Positions 34,587 to 43,680 of a stretch of 64,000 nucleotides of DNA are shown here, piece after piece. The notes beneath the pieces are model-generated. The model worked only from the letters and a program-made list of their open reading frames with translations. It ran no database searches and was not told the origin of the DNA. A program made the position numbers and the translations under genes. Where the stretch lies: assembly GCA_003134995.1 (NCBI GenBank), contig PLDC01000006.1:30146-94145 (forward strand), written 5' to 3'. Source of the stretch: Acidobacteriaceae bacterium (GTDB lineage: Bacteria > Acidobacteriota > Terriglobia > Terriglobales > Acidobacteriaceae). Positions within the stretch are counted from its first letter, which is position 1, and the number at the start of each line of letters is the position of its first letter.

Positions 34587-35294
34587 CTAATTCGCGTCAG
34601 CCGTTCCGTCGGACCACTTGGCGACTGGAACGAGGAACACAGTCATTCGATCTTCAGGGTTGACAGATGCCAGAATCGGGGAACCCGGAAAATTTGCGCC
34701 CCACGCCGCAGCCTCCGTTTGCGGAACGAAAAACATCAGGTGAGGATGCCAGTGCCCGTCGGCATCGCTCAAATAAGCTTGTTTCGACAACATGTAGGAC
34801 ATTGAGCCAGGCTCCAGCGCGGGCAATTCCTTCCTGTCAAATGCGTCTTTGAGACTTTCGAACATTTTAACTCTGGATTGCCCAGCCAAAACGAATTCCG
34901 TTTTTTTGATAGTCAGGGGAAGGTAGGATCGTGCCGCCGGTGCGTTGAAGCAGATTGCACCCCGCAGCTTGGGATTCCAGAAATCGGGATCGTCGATTCC
35001 GGCGGTCCATGATCGCTCTACCACGCACACAAAGCCGTTCTTGCCTTTGACTGCGGTCTCGTAACCATGCCGCCCGAGGACCATGACCTCCGCATCCCGC
35101 GAGATGGACTCCGGGGCGGCACTTCTCGCCAGTGCGATTTCAACATCTCGATCTGCAATCAGATACTGGTCAAGCGGGGCCATGCTCGGATACGGTGTCT
35201 TCGCGTCCGCTGCGTGCGGTTGCCTCCACGCGCCCAGCACCACCATCACCGCGAGGGTTCCCAACCCGACTGCCTTGACTATCACTTGATTCAT
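34587..35294 (-). CDS. Secreted protein of an unrecognised family, paralogue 1
   Basis: The protein has 235 residues with a signal peptide (VGLGTLAVMVVLGAWRQPHAA). The core ALARSAAPESISRDAEVMVL, then LGRHGYETAVKGKNGF and CVVERSW, is nearly identical to the next gene and recognisable in the third. The C-terminal half has YMLSKQAYLSD, HPHLMFFVPQT and VAKWSDGT. No enzyme family was recognised. Its length equals that of paralogue 2. It lies 86 bp after paralogue 2 in the same direction. Confidence 0.75.
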   Translation of the reverse strand: MNQVIVKAVGLGTLAVMVVLGAWRQPHAADAKTPYPSMAPLDQYLIADRDVEIALARSAAPESISRDAEVMVLGRHGYETAVKGKNGFVCVVERSWTAGIDDPDFWNPKLRGAICFNAPAARSYLPLTIKKTEFVLAGQSRVKMFESLKDAFDRKELPALEPGSMSYMLSKQAYLSDADGHWHPHLMFFVPQTEAAAWGANFPGSPILASVNPEDRMTVFLVPVAKWSDGTADAN

Positions 35295-35380
35295 TGATTT
35301 CCTCCCGAGATTTCGACAGTTTTCTTCCATCGTTGTCACCAAGCGCGTTAAGGCTCGCGCGCCCCTGTTAATCGTTGGGG

Positions 35381-36088
35381 CTAGTCGGTAGGCGCATCCG
35401 TTCCGTCCGACCACTTCGCGACCGAGATAATGAACTCAGTAATAGGTTCCGGAGAATATTGATGCACGTACACTGGAGAGCCAGGCAGACCGGCGCCCCA
35501 AAACGTATCGTCTGTTTTGGGAACCCAAAACATCAAATGCGGGTCCGCGTTTCCGTACTTACGTCCAAAGTATTGTTGCTTCGACATCATGTAGCACACG
35601 GAACCAGCTTCCGGCATCGGCAGTTCCTTCTTGTCGAACGCGGCCTTGATACCGTCGAACATTTGAGTTCCGGACAGTCCCGCCAATGCCAGCGCCGTCA
35701 TTTTGAAAGTGAGTGGCAGGTGAGATCGCGCGGCCGGCGGATTGAGGCAAAGTGGAAGCCGCTGATCCGGATTCAGAAACTCGGGGTCGTCAAAGGGAGC
35801 CATCCACGACCGTTCCACAATACATACGAAACCATTCTTTCCTTTAACCGCGGTTTCGTACCCATGCCGGCCCAGCACCCAGACCTCGGCATCGCGTGAG
35901 ATCGACTCAGGAGCCGCGCTACGCGCGAGAGCTATCTCGGCATTTCGATCCGGCATCAGGTATTGGTCAATCGGCGCCATGGTCAAAAAAGCCGTCTTCG
36001 CATCCTCGCCCCAGGTCTGCGAAGCGCTCAGCACCAAAACCAGCGCGAAGCTTCTCAACGCGATCATCCTGCCTGTCGTTCGGTTCAT
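35381..36088 (-). CDS. Secreted protein of an unrecognised family, paralogue 2
   Basis: The protein has 235 residues with a signal peptide (SFALVLVLSASQTWG). It shares with paralogue 1 the LARSAAPESISRDAEV and LGRHGYETAVKGKNGFVC segments and the VAKWSDGT end. The ATG at 36088 follows a GGAGA site. A single Cys in the GFVC motif is conserved in all three paralogues. It follows paralogue 3 by 37 bp. The function is unknown. Confidence 0.75.
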   Translation of the reverse strand: MNRTTGRMIALRSFALVLVLSASQTWGEDAKTAFLTMAPIDQYLMPDRNAEIALARSAAPESISRDAEVWVLGRHGYETAVKGKNGFVCIVERSWMAPFDDPEFLNPDQRLPLCLNPPAARSHLPLTFKMTALALAGLSGTQMFDGIKAAFDKKELPMPEAGSVCYMMSKQQYFGRKYGNADPHLMFWVPKTDDTFWGAGLPGSPVYVHQYSPEPITEFIISVAKWSDGTDAPTD

Positions 36089-36125
36089 TCGTTTCTCCGG
36101 TGGTACGAGGATGATCTTCCCTCTC

Positions 36126-36902
36126 TCAGTGCTTATGGGAATCGCCAGTGGAATCACCCTGCGAAGGCTTGTCTGCGGCTACGACCAGCAATGATTCCGG
36201 CCCCACCCCGCTCCCCGTCAGATAAGGCACCATTGTGGGCGATACCGATTCATATCCCACGTCTTTCGCTGTCTTGTAAGGCGCGTAGAACATCAAGTGC
36301 GGCGGCACGAGGCCGCTCTTCTTGGACTCGGAATTGTAGACATAGTTTTCGCTCGACATCATGTAAAGGAAACCCGGCCCGGGTGTTTTGAAGCGACCGT
36401 CTTCATATCCCTTCGCGACGTCATCCTTGATCTCAGCCTCCGACTTGCCCTGTGCCCGCAGTTCTTCTCTGCGTAGGTAAGCCAGCATAATCGTCCGGCT
36501 GCCTTCGGCATCGAAGCACGCCGGCGCTGATGAAGTTTGGGTTATCCCTCTGAATGACCGCTCAACCAGACAACTGAAACCGTTCGTGCCTTCGCGGACT
36601 TTCTCATAGCCCTTGGGCCCCAAAATATAAACTGTGGCCTTACTCGAGACCTCGGTTGGGGCCGCGCTCAAAGCTAATTCGATCTGGCGCTCGCGCGGCG
36701 TAGAAGCATCGACCAAGTGCACTTCCCTGTCCCCCGCCGCCATTGCGCTTTCTGCAGCCGGGTCTTCTGTTGGCCTTTCACGGTCGGCGGCTCCGGATGC
36801 CGCAGCGGGCGTAACCAGCAAACTCGCCATAAGTCCAAGCGCGAGCACCGATACGGGCACGAACGATTCGGCAAGCAACTTTGTACGTCGATGCAATCGC
36901 AT
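36126..36902 (-). CDS. Secreted protein of an unrecognised family, paralogue 3
   Basis: The protein has 258 residues and is the most divergent of the three. Signal peptide about 1-34 (LALGLMASLLVTPAAAS), then an acidic linker, then LALSAAPTEVSSKATVYILG, GPKGYEKVREGTNGFSC and LVERSF, aligned with the core of paralogues 1 and 2. YMMSSENYVYN and PPHLMFYAPY are also shared. It ends in a His-rich tail (DSHKH). It is the first gene of the unit and is divergent from the HxlR regulator, 178 bp away. Confidence 0.75.
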   Translation of the reverse strand: MRLHRRTKLLAESFVPVSVLALGLMASLLVTPAAASGAADRERPTEDPAAESAMAAGDREVHLVDASTPRERQIELALSAAPTEVSSKATVYILGPKGYEKVREGTNGFSCLVERSFRGITQTSSAPACFDAEGSRTIMLAYLRREELRAQGKSEAEIKDDVAKGYEDGRFKTPGPGFLYMMSSENYVYNSESKKSGLVPPHLMFYAPYKTAKDVGYESVSPTMVPYLTGSGVGPESLLVVAADKPSQGDSTGDSHKH

Positions 36903-37040
36903 TGTTGATCTCCCACATTTGAAATTTCCCGCATCAGCGGGCCACCGGCTTAGACGGAGTGACCGCCGCAAGAGTAAGCACAGGTCGGCAAAAATTGTTG
37001 GATGACTCCATCGCAACAAAGAAATGAGTGTTCCTCCAGT

Positions 37041-37057
37041 ACTTGCAAAATGCAAGT
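37041..37057. promoter_or_regulatory. Inverted repeat, candidate HxlR operator
   Basis: ACTTGCA-AAA-TGCAAGT is a perfect 7-bp inverted repeat 23 bp upstream of the hxlR-type gene and in front of the paralogue unit. HxlR/DUF24 regulators bind such sites. Confidence 0.7.
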
Positions 37058-37080
37058 GATATGTTTTACCATCAAAAAAC

Positions 37081-37497
37081 ATGGCGCGTAAGAAGTCGGC
37101 TCCAAAGCGGCGCTCGGGGTGTCCACTGAATGCCTCAGTGGAGATGCTGGGTGACCGCTGGTCGCTCCTGATCATCCGTGACATGATGCTTCGCGGCTTT
37201 CGCAGTTATAAAGAATTCCTTGAGTGCTATGAAGGCATTGCGACCAACATTCTCGCCGATCGCCTGAGCAAATTGCAGGCTTACGGAATCGTCGCCGCGG
37301 AGCGTGATCCAGGAGATGCGCGCAAAATCACGTATTCGTTGACTGCGAAAGGAATCGATCTGGCGCCCGTGCTCACCGAAATGGTGCTCTGGGCGGCGGC
37401 GCACGAAGATACTGGCAATCAGGCGCTCGTGCGGCAAATGCGAGCGGACAAGCGGAAGTTTCTGGCGGGGGTGCGCCGACGCTGGGCTGCCGGGTAA
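37081..37497 (+). CDS. HxlR family (DUF24) transcriptional regulator
   Basis: The protein has 138 residues. The winged helix is clear: NASVEMLGDRWSLLIIRDMM, FRSYKEFLECYEGIATNILA, RLSKLQAYGIV. A Cys at residue 14, in SGCPL, is at the position used for redox sensing in YodB/HypR-type members. The operator-like repeat upstream and the divergent secreted-paralogue/DoxX unit suggest that the protein controls a stress response. The inducer is unknown. Confidence 0.92.
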   Translation: MARKKSAPKRRSGCPLNASVEMLGDRWSLLIIRDMMLRGFRSYKEFLECYEGIATNILADRLSKLQAYGIVAAERDPGDARKITYSLTAKGIDLAPVLTEMVLWAAAHEDTGNQALVRQMRADKRKFLAGVRRRWAAG

Positions 37498-37506
37498 GAT
37501 GGATGC

Positions 37507-38379
37507 GTGCCGAGTCGCCTTTCCAAGCAAGCAGAACTCAACATTCTTAGTGCCTCACGTCTGAGTAAGTTTCCGTGGCTTATCCACGGATTTTCGACGC
37601 GCCTCGGCGGATTCTCGCGTGCATATAGCGGCAGCGCGCTCAACCTGGGATTCACGAAGGATGACTCCAGAGCGGCGGTCGAGCGTAACCGCGCGGCATT
37701 TGTGCGTGAGCTTGGTCTCGGGAAAAAGCCCTGGCCGCTGGTTACGCTGCGCCAGATTCACTCTGACATCATCCGATTCGTGGATTCGCCGCTCGAATCC
37801 CAGCTTGCCGGCGACGGCATGATTACGGCAACACCCGGTCTGTTGCTTGGCATCCAGACCGCCGATTGCCTGCCCATCATTCTCGTCGACCCCAAGCACC
37901 GCGCCATTGGACTGTTTCACGCGGGCTGGCGAGGCACGGTCAAACGCATCGTCGAAAAGGGAGTGGGAGAGATGCGCCGCCGCTTCGACAGCCAGCCTCG
38001 CGATCTCATGGCCGCGATTGGTCCCGGCATTCATGGCTGCTGTTATGAGGTGGGCGCGGAAGTTCGCGAAAAGTTCGAATCGCAATTCGCTTATGCGGCA
38101 AAACTCTTCCGCGAGGTCGAGGAATCGGATCCTGTCCGCGAGAAGTATCCCATGTTGTTCCTGACGGCGCGCGCTCCCGGCCACAGCGTCTTGCCGAAGA
38201 AGATCTTTCTCGATCTGGTGGAAGCTAATCGCCAACAGTTGCTGGCAGTGGGTGTGCCGGCGAAAAGCATCGATGCTTCCTCGCTATGCACCAACTGTCG
38301 CACCGACTTATTATTTTCCTATCGTGCCGAGCAGGGCTGCACTGGCCGCATGATGGGCGTGGTGGGAATCCGCGTGTAA
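37507..38379 (+). CDS. pgeF: Peptidoglycan editing factor PgeF (laccase-domain YfiH family)
   Basis: The protein has 290 residues. It has the DUF152/YfiH metal-site motifs: QIHSD, QTADCLPIILVD, FHAGWRGT and the C-terminal SLCTNCRTDLLFSYR. Family members remove mis-incorporated amino acids from peptidoglycan precursors or act as purine nucleoside phosphorylases. It begins with GTG at 37507, 9 bp after the HxlR gene stop, so the two may share a transcript. Confidence 0.92.
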   Translation: MPSRLSKQAELNILSASRLSKFPWLIHGFSTRLGGFSRAYSGSALNLGFTKDDSRAAVERNRAAFVRELGLGKKPWPLVTLRQIHSDIIRFVDSPLESQLAGDGMITATPGLLLGIQTADCLPIILVDPKHRAIGLFHAGWRGTVKRIVEKGVGEMRRRFDSQPRDLMAAIGPGIHGCCYEVGAEVREKFESQFAYAAKLFREVEESDPVREKYPMLFLTARAPGHSVLPKKIFLDLVEANRQQLLAVGVPAKSIDASSLCTNCRTDLLFSYRAEQGCTGRMMGVVGIRV

Positions 38380-38396
38380 TGCCGGAGGCAGAAACC

Positions 38397-38460
38397 AAAA
38401 TGCAGAAGTAAGAACGGATTCGCTCTTAACCTCTGCATTTCGATTTCTAATTTCTGCATT
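38397..38460. repeat. AATGCAGAAGTTAGAA repeat cluster
   Basis: One forward copy (about 38398-38414) and two reverse copies (38422-38440, 38444-38460) give a hairpin-forming cluster between the convergent pgeF and HU genes. Two more forward copies are at 43033-43069. Confidence 0.75.
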
Positions 38461-38461
38461 C

Positions 38462-38791
38462 CTACGCAACAGGCGGGGCGGCCGCGGGCGGAAGAGTCGC
38501 TGCAGCGTCCACAATCCCCTCATTCACAAGATCCTTTAACTCCTTGCTGGGCTTGAAGAAAGGAATCTTCTTGGCCGGCACTTCGACCTTTTCGCCGGTC
38601 TTGGGATTGCGTCCCATGCGCGGTTTGCGCTGCCGGGTTCGGAAGCTGCCAAATCCGCGGATCTCGATCTTGTCGCCGGCGCGCAGGGATCGCACCACGC
38701 TATCAAAGATGGTCTCCACAATCACTTCGCTGTCTTTGCGCGTAAGTTCCGCTAAACGCGAGACTTCATCGATCAGATCGGCTTTCGTCAT
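38462..38791 (-). CDS. HU/IHF family DNA-binding protein
   Basis: The protein has 109 residues. MTKADLIDEVSRLAELTRKD at the start and the arm signature GFGSFRTRQRKPRMGRNPKT define the family; KKIPFFKPSKELKDLVN completes it. The spacing resembles the IHF beta type, but there is no clear subtype. The C-terminal 15 residues are an Ala/Pro-rich extension. The ATG at 38791 is the family start. Confidence 0.94.
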   Translation of the reverse strand: MTKADLIDEVSRLAELTRKDSEVIVETIFDSVVRSLRAGDKIEIRGFGSFRTRQRKPRMGRNPKTGEKVEVPAKKIPFFKPSKELKDLVNEGIVDAAATLPPAAAPPVA

Positions 38792-39051
38792 AGTCTCTCT
38801 TCGCTCCCTGCCCGGCCTTTGCGGTGAGGCATCGCCAAAGGTGAGCGACGGCCCCGGTTCCACATGGGCAACCTGCATAACCTTCTCAAATTTCAGGGGT
38901 TGTACGCAAGTCTCCGTTTTGGGACGGTTGTCAGGTCTAGGGGACTAGGTGTTATCCGTAGGGACCGCATCGCACCGGAACTTGGTGTTCCAGGCAGGCA
39001 AGGTTGCACGCACGCCCGAGACCTGACACCTAGGACCCCAGATCCGCCGCC

Positions 39052-39963
39052 CTACTTCCACAGATAATAGAACCCGACATGCTGCTCCAGCATTTTCGTA
39101 GCGTCGGGAAGATATTGCGAGACGTCGCCTGTCATTAAATCGAGCAGCGTCTTGTGATCTCTTTCCGGACGCACCAGCGTTGGTTCGCCCGAGATGTTGA
39201 CGGATTTCGCCGTCTCGCTGACTACGGCCTCAAAGTCGCCGGTCGCATCGATCAGCTTCATCGACAGCGCTTCCTTGCCGGTCCATACCTTGCCGTCGGC
39301 GATGGCTTTCACATCGTCGAACTTCATTCCGCGCCCATCGGCCACGGCCTGCACAAACTGTCCAAACATATTTTCGATCAGGCCCTGCATGTAGGCCTGC
39401 TCCGCGGGAGTAAGTTCGCGGGCCGGATTGCCCGTGTCCTTAAACTCGCCGGTCTTAAACACAATACTCTTCAGCTTGGCCCACTTCAGCAGGTCTTCAT
39501 AGTTCACCCACTCGGCGATGACGCCGATCGATCCCACGATGCTGCCCTGATTGGCGTAGATCTTGTTCGAGGCCGACGCGATGTAATAAGCACCGCTTGC
39601 ACCCACGGTTTCGATCGAGACCACAATCCGTTTTTTCTTTTCCTCGCGGATGCGCTTGACCTCGCGATAAATTTCTTCGGAAGCAGCCACTCCTCCGCCG
39701 GGCGAGTTCACGTGCAGAATGATGGCTTTGATGGAATCGTCGTTGCCAAACTTCTTCAGTTGGCCGACCACCGGCTGCGGCGAGAGAATCACGCCATCCA
39801 GGTCCACCACGCCGATGCGGTCGCCGAAGCCGCCAAATCCAGCTTGATTGCTGCCGGCATGCAGCGTCAGGTAAACCAGCGAAAACACAGCCAGTACGAA
39901 GAGGAAGAATGCTCCTCCTCCAATCACAATCCAGAGTCCGGTTCGGGAACGTTGGTCAGGCAT
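39052..39963 (-). CDS. sppA: Signal peptide peptidase SppA (S49 family)
   Basis: The protein has 303 residues. One N-terminal membrane helix (LWIVIGGGAFFLFVLAVFSL) anchors a short-form S49 protease. The nucleophile Ser is in VGASGAYYIASA and the general-base Lys is in GEFKDTGNPARELTPAE; the GSIGVIAEW strand is conserved. It cleaves remnant signal peptides in the membrane. Confidence 0.94.
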   Translation of the reverse strand: MPDQRSRTGLWIVIGGGAFFLFVLAVFSLVYLTLHAGSNQAGFGGFGDRIGVVDLDGVILSPQPVVGQLKKFGNDDSIKAIILHVNSPGGGVAASEEIYREVKRIREEKKKRIVVSIETVGASGAYYIASASNKIYANQGSIVGSIGVIAEWVNYEDLLKWAKLKSIVFKTGEFKDTGNPARELTPAEQAYMQGLIENMFGQFVQAVADGRGMKFDDVKAIADGKVWTGKEALSMKLIDATGDFEAVVSETAKSVNISGEPTLVRPERDHKTLLDLMTGDVSQYLPDATKMLEQHVGFYYLWK

Positions 39964-40067
39964 GAAGAAAGTTTAGCACCGGCGAAGGAATGAGTTTCCA
40001 ATTTCTGGTTCGAGCCGGCCCTGCCGTTGCGTTGACGCGGTTGCCTTGGTGCGTCGTCAGAGGTTCA

Positions 40068-40664
40068 TCACTCGTTGGTGGGATACTTGGATGCCGATGA
40101 AATCCAGCAGAGAATGGCAAAGCAACTTATCCAAAGCGTCAAGCCAACGCCCGCACATCCGACGACGTTCCGAATGTATCCGCCGGGTATAAGAAGCGAA
40201 CCTAGCGCGACAGTCACCATGACGCCGCCCGTCCAGTAATATTGCTGCGCGCGAAAGATCTTTCCGAGCGGGAGATAATGTAAGCCAACGATCACTCCAA
40301 ACGACTGCGGTATCAGGTCGAAACGACCCAATCGAACGAGAGCGAACACCACGACGCCAATCAGTCCCCACTCCAATCCCACGTCGAGCCAGTAAAACTT
40401 GCGAACGTTTCTCCAATGGCCTAAGTCGGCGGCAGATGATTGGAGTTTGCGAGTCACTCGAACCAGAACGATCGCCCGAACAACCATTACGAGAGCCGGC
40501 ACTGTGACGATCGAGAACCACAGCGGAGAGTTGCCGGAAAGTACCACAGCCCAATACATCAAGTTAGAGCCGAAGACGGCGCGAATCAACGCGCCGCGGG
40601 CACTGACTTTCAACTGGAATCCCCCGTTGCGGATGTCAGGCGTGGCGCTTGTTGTCTGTCCCAT
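40068..40664 (-). CDS. Multi-pass membrane protein of unknown function
   Basis: The protein has 198 residues. There are about five hydrophobic segments (LMYWAVVLSGNSPLWFSIVT, VGLEWGLIGVVVFALVRLG, VMVTVALGSLLIPGG and others). No family was recognised. The ATG at 40664 has a GGAGGAG site and overlaps the end of the lipid kinase gene by 29 bp, so the two are probably translated together. Confidence 0.7.
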   Translation of the reverse strand: MGQTTSATPDIRNGGFQLKVSARGALIRAVFGSNLMYWAVVLSGNSPLWFSIVTVPALVMVVRAIVLVRVTRKLQSSAADLGHWRNVRKFYWLDVGLEWGLIGVVVFALVRLGRFDLIPQSFGVIVGLHYLPLGKIFRAQQYYWTGGVMVTVALGSLLIPGGYIRNVVGCAGVGLTLWISCFAILCWISSASKYPTNE

Positions 40665-41646
40665 TCGCTCCTCCAAAACTTTGTTGTGGCTGATGAACAG
40701 TGGGCTGATGAACGGTTGCCTGATGAACTGTTGCCTGGTGAACAAGGACCCGCAGCGCCTCGCGTTCAACGCCTATCTCGGCTGGCGTGCGGCAAACGAA
40801 CTCGCCGTCGGCATAGACATCGAGCGGAGATTCAGTTTCCACGCGCAGTTGCTCGGCCTTGAAATACTTAACTTCTCGGATGTTCAAGTGGCGGCCAAAG
40901 TAAACCGTGGGGAACAGCCATGCGAGCTTGAAGGGATCGACGCCGCCGATCACACAGACATCAAGTTGACCATCATCCATCTGCGCGTGTGGAGCGATCT
41001 TCATGCCGCCACCGTAAGTGGGAGTGTTGGCGAAAGCAGCCAGGATCGTGGGCTGATCGCTGCGAGTCGTCCATCCACCGGCTTCGTCGGGAGTGAGAAT
41101 CTTCATGGGAAGCGCGGCAAAGCGAAAGATCGTCGGAGCCAAACTCAAAGCGTAACCGCCATGCCCACGCAGCCAGCGCGGCAACCCGTTGGCCCGGCGA
41201 GCCACTTCAGCGTCGAGTCCAACGCCAGCCACGCAGCAGAAATAGTTGCGAGTCCCGAGCACCGAGTTGCGAGCAAACTCGTGTGGCGCGGGCGACTTCC
41301 CCGCGGCTTCCGTCGGAGTGATAACTCCCAAATCGATCGCGCGGACGTTATCTTGCCCGGCACAGAAGCGACGCCACGCGGCAAGCGAATCGCGCACGCT
41401 GCGTAGTCCAAGAGCGCGAGCAAAATCATTACCGCTTCCCGCCGGAACGACCAGCACAGGCAGGCCAAGCTTCACGAGTTGATTTAAATGCCGGTGAATT
41501 GTTCCGTCGCCACCGAAGAGGAGAACGACGTCAGCCTGATCGGCAGCGGCGGGCATCCCGATGCGCCACTCGATGTTCTCAGCGGCTTGGAAGGGCTTGA
41601 GGTTTTCCGGAGAACATCCCAACCCGAAGATGGCAGCAGCGCGCAT
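40636..41646 (-). CDS. Diacylglycerol/lipid kinase family protein
   Basis: The protein has 336 residues. The DAGK catalytic domain is clear: VVLLFGGDGTIHRHLN, VVPAGSGNDFARALG, CVAGVGLDAEVARR and later MDDGQLDVCVIG. It phosphorylates a lipid or isoprenoid, as in YegS/DgkB. The tail after residue 300 is a repetitive VHQAT/VHQPT stretch encoded by 15-bp tandem repeats. The ATG at 41646 was preferred to an upstream TTG. Confidence 0.9.
   Translation of the reverse strand: MRAAAIFGLGCSPENLKPFQAAENIEWRIGMPAAADQADVVLLFGGDGTIHRHLNQLVKLGLPVLVVPAGSGNDFARALGLRSVRDSLAAWRRFCAGQDNVRAIDLGVITPTEAAGKSPAPHEFARNSVLGTRNYFCCVAGVGLDAEVARRANGLPRWLRGHGGYALSLAPTIFRFAALPMKILTPDEAGGWTTRSDQPTILAAFANTPTYGGGMKIAPHAQMDDGQLDVCVIGGVDPFKLAWLFPTVYFGRHLNIREVKYFKAEQLRVETESPLDVYADGEFVCRTPAEIGVEREALRVLVHQATVHQATVHQPTVHQPQQSFGGANGTDNKRHA
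40679..40742 (-). repeat. 15-bp tandem repeats in the lipid kinase C-terminus
   Basis: About four units of the form CTGATGAACNGTTGC (plus-strand view) encode the pentapeptide repeat VHQA/PT. The last part overlaps the region upstream of the following membrane protein gene. Confidence 0.8.
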
Positions 41647-41687
41647 GTGCGCGGTCGAGAGTAGCAGAAACAACTCGTGCGTGGCAG

Positions 41688-43013
41688 CTAGAGAACAATG
41701 GAAGCAATTTTCTGCTTGCGACCCAATCTGACGACCACTTCAGCTGGAGTGCTGATGAAAGCGAAGTACCTGCCTTTCATCTGCTCCCCTTTAATTGTGA
41801 CTCCACCTTCCTTTATTTTACGGCTGCCCTCGGATGCGGATAATACTAGACGTAACTCGACAAGAAGTTTCTCAATCCTTGCGACGTGAAAGTTCGGGTC
41901 TTCATTCACTGTTTTCTCATCAGGTAAGCAGATGATTTTCTGGGCGGCTTCTTCCGCCGACCAACCGGGCTTTTTGAAATCGTCCGGGTTTGAAACGGCA
42001 ATTGCCGCGACGCGGATCTGGATCTTCTCAAGCTCCTCCGGCACCTCGTCCTTCTGAAACTGCTTGGCCCAATCCTCTCCGGCTTTCGCCGCTGTCTCAG
42101 TCGAGTGAAAGTCCGCCACAATTCTCTGCGCCAGTTCTTTCTTCGCCTGCATGGGATGCGCTTCCCGCCTCAGCTTCTCAATCTCGGCGACTTGCAAATC
42201 CGTCAGCAGCTCGTAATACCTCCACATCATTTCGTCGGAGATGCTCATAACCTTGCCGTACATTTCCAGCGGCGGCTCGTGAATGCCGATCGCATTCCCC
42301 AGCGACTTCGACATTTTCTGCACGCCGTCGAGGCCCTCGAGTATCGGCGTGGTCAGCACCAGCTGCGACTCCTGTCCGTAGGTGCGCTGCAGTTCTCGCC
42401 CGACCAGCAAATTAAATTTTTGGTCGGTGCCGCCGAGCTCCACATCGGCTTCAAGCGCGACCGAGTCGTATCCCTGGACCAGCGGATAAAGCAATTCGTG
42501 CAGGGCGATGGGTTTTTCTTCTCGAAAGCGTTTGTGGAAGTCTTCGCGCTCCAGAAGTTGCGAGACGGTGTACTTCGCCATCAGGCGGATAAAGTCGTCC
42601 GGGGTAAACTTTTCGAACCAGCGCCGGTTAAAGTCGACGACAGTTTTTTGCGGATCGAGAATCTTGAAAACTTGCGCCTTGTAAGTCTCAGCATTTTGCT
42701 CAATCTGCTCACGAGTCAGCGGCGGCCGCGTTACCGAGCGTCCGGTGGGGTCGCCGATCATTCCTGTAAAGTCGCCGATCAAAAAGATTGCGGTGTGCCC
42801 GAGATCCTGAAAGTGCTTGAGCTTGCGCAAAACGACGGTGTGTCCCAGGTGCAAGTCCGGAGCCGTCGGGTCCATGCCGAGCTTCACACGCAACGGCTTG
42901 CCCGTAGCGCGAGACTTCTCAAGTTTCGCGCGCAGGTCGGCCTCGCGGATAATTTCCGCTGTGCCCTTCTTGAGATAAGTCAGTTGTTCGTCGACAGAAG
43001 CAAAGTTTGCCAT
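41688..43013 (-). CDS. tyrS: Tyrosyl-tRNA synthetase
   Basis: This 441-residue class I synthetase has the HIGH-type motif [10 protein letters not shown] and KMSKS in [27 protein letters not shown] and the tyrosine pocket are conserved, and a C-terminal S4-like domain ends the protein. The ATG at 43013 was chosen over one four codons upstream. It is the only aminoacyl-tRNA synthetase in the window. Confidence 0.96.
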   Translation of the reverse strand: MANFASVDEQLTYLKKGTAEIIREADLRAKLEKSRATGKPLRVKLGMDPTAPDLHLGHTVVLRKLKHFQDLGHTAIFLIGDFTGMIGDPTGRSVTRPPLTREQIEQNAETYKAQVFKILDPQKTVVDFNRRWFEKFTPDDFIRLMAKYTVSQLLEREDFHKRFREEKPIALHELLYPLVQGYDSVALEADVELGGTDQKFNLLVGRELQRTYGQESQLVLTTPILEGLDGVQKMSKSLGNAIGIHEPPLEMYGKVMSISDEMMWRYYELLTDLQVAEIEKLRREAHPMQAKKELAQRIVADFHSTETAAKAGEDWAKQFQKDEVPEELEKIQIRVAAIAVSNPDDFKKPGWSAEEAAQKIICLPDEKTVNEDPNFHVARIEKLLVELRLVLSASEGSRKIKEGGVTIKGEQMKGRYFAFISTPAEVVVRLGRKQKIASIVL

Positions 43014-43032
43014 GGGAACAAACATTATATGG

Positions 43033-43069
43033 AATGCAGAAGCTAGAAGTCAGAATGCAGAAGTTAGAA
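43033..43069 (+). repeat. Two AATGCAGAAGYTAGAA direct repeats
   Basis: Copies at 43033-43048 and 43054-43069 lie between tyrS and the acetyltransferase gene; same family as 38397-38460. Confidence 0.75.
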
Positions 43070-43092
43070 TGTGTCTTGGAGAGGCGAGATTC

Positions 43093-43648
43093 GTGCCAGC
43101 GACGAATATTCATATTCGAAAGGCGGCCGCAGCAGATGTTCCCCGCTTGCGAGAAGTAATCGAGGCTTCGGTGCGTGGCCTGCAGGCTGCGGATTATTCT
43201 CCAGCACAGATCGAGGGCGCGCTGAAGTCCGTCTACGGCGTCGACAGCCAGCTCATTGCGGATGGAACTTACTTCCTCGCCGAAGCCTCAGACTCACTGG
43301 ATCAAGCCGAGATCGTCGCCTGCGGCGGTTGGAGCAGGCGCAAAACTCTCTACGGAGGCGATCAGTTCGCAGCCCGCGAAGATTCGCTGCTCGAGCCCGC
43401 GCGATGCAGCAAAGATTCGCGCTTTTTTGTGCATCCGGCGTGGGCGCGGCATCGGCATCGGCATCTTGATCCTCAAAGCCTGTGAGAACGCTGCGCGAGA
43501 AGCCGGCTTCACTCGGCTTGAGATGGGCGCGACCTTGAGCGGCGTCGCCTTCTATGCTGCGAAAGGCTACGCGGCTGTTGAGAATCAAGAAGCGCCCCTG
43601 ACGAACGGGGAAGTGCTGCGAATCGTGAGGATGGAGAAAACCATCTAG
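43093..43648 (+). pseudogene. GNAT family acetyltransferase, frameshifted
   Basis: The first frame (from the GTG at 43093, NIHIRKAAAADVPRLREVIE) runs to about 43450. The acetyl-CoA loop and the rest (GIGIGILILKACENAAREAG, then FYAAKGYAAVE) are in another frame that stops at 43648. The break falls at the GGCATC x3 run (43447-43464), next to the R/Q-x-x-G-x-G/A loop, where one base appears to be missing. Either replication slippage made a pseudogene, or the base is a sequencing error. If repaired, the protein is complete at about 185 residues. Confidence 0.8.
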
Positions 43649-43680
43649 CGAAGAGGTCCTGCAACGCATTTCTATGGTCC

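Noticed and set aside
42105..43046. 313-codon plus-strand frame
   Set aside because: It is antisense to tyrS, which is complete.
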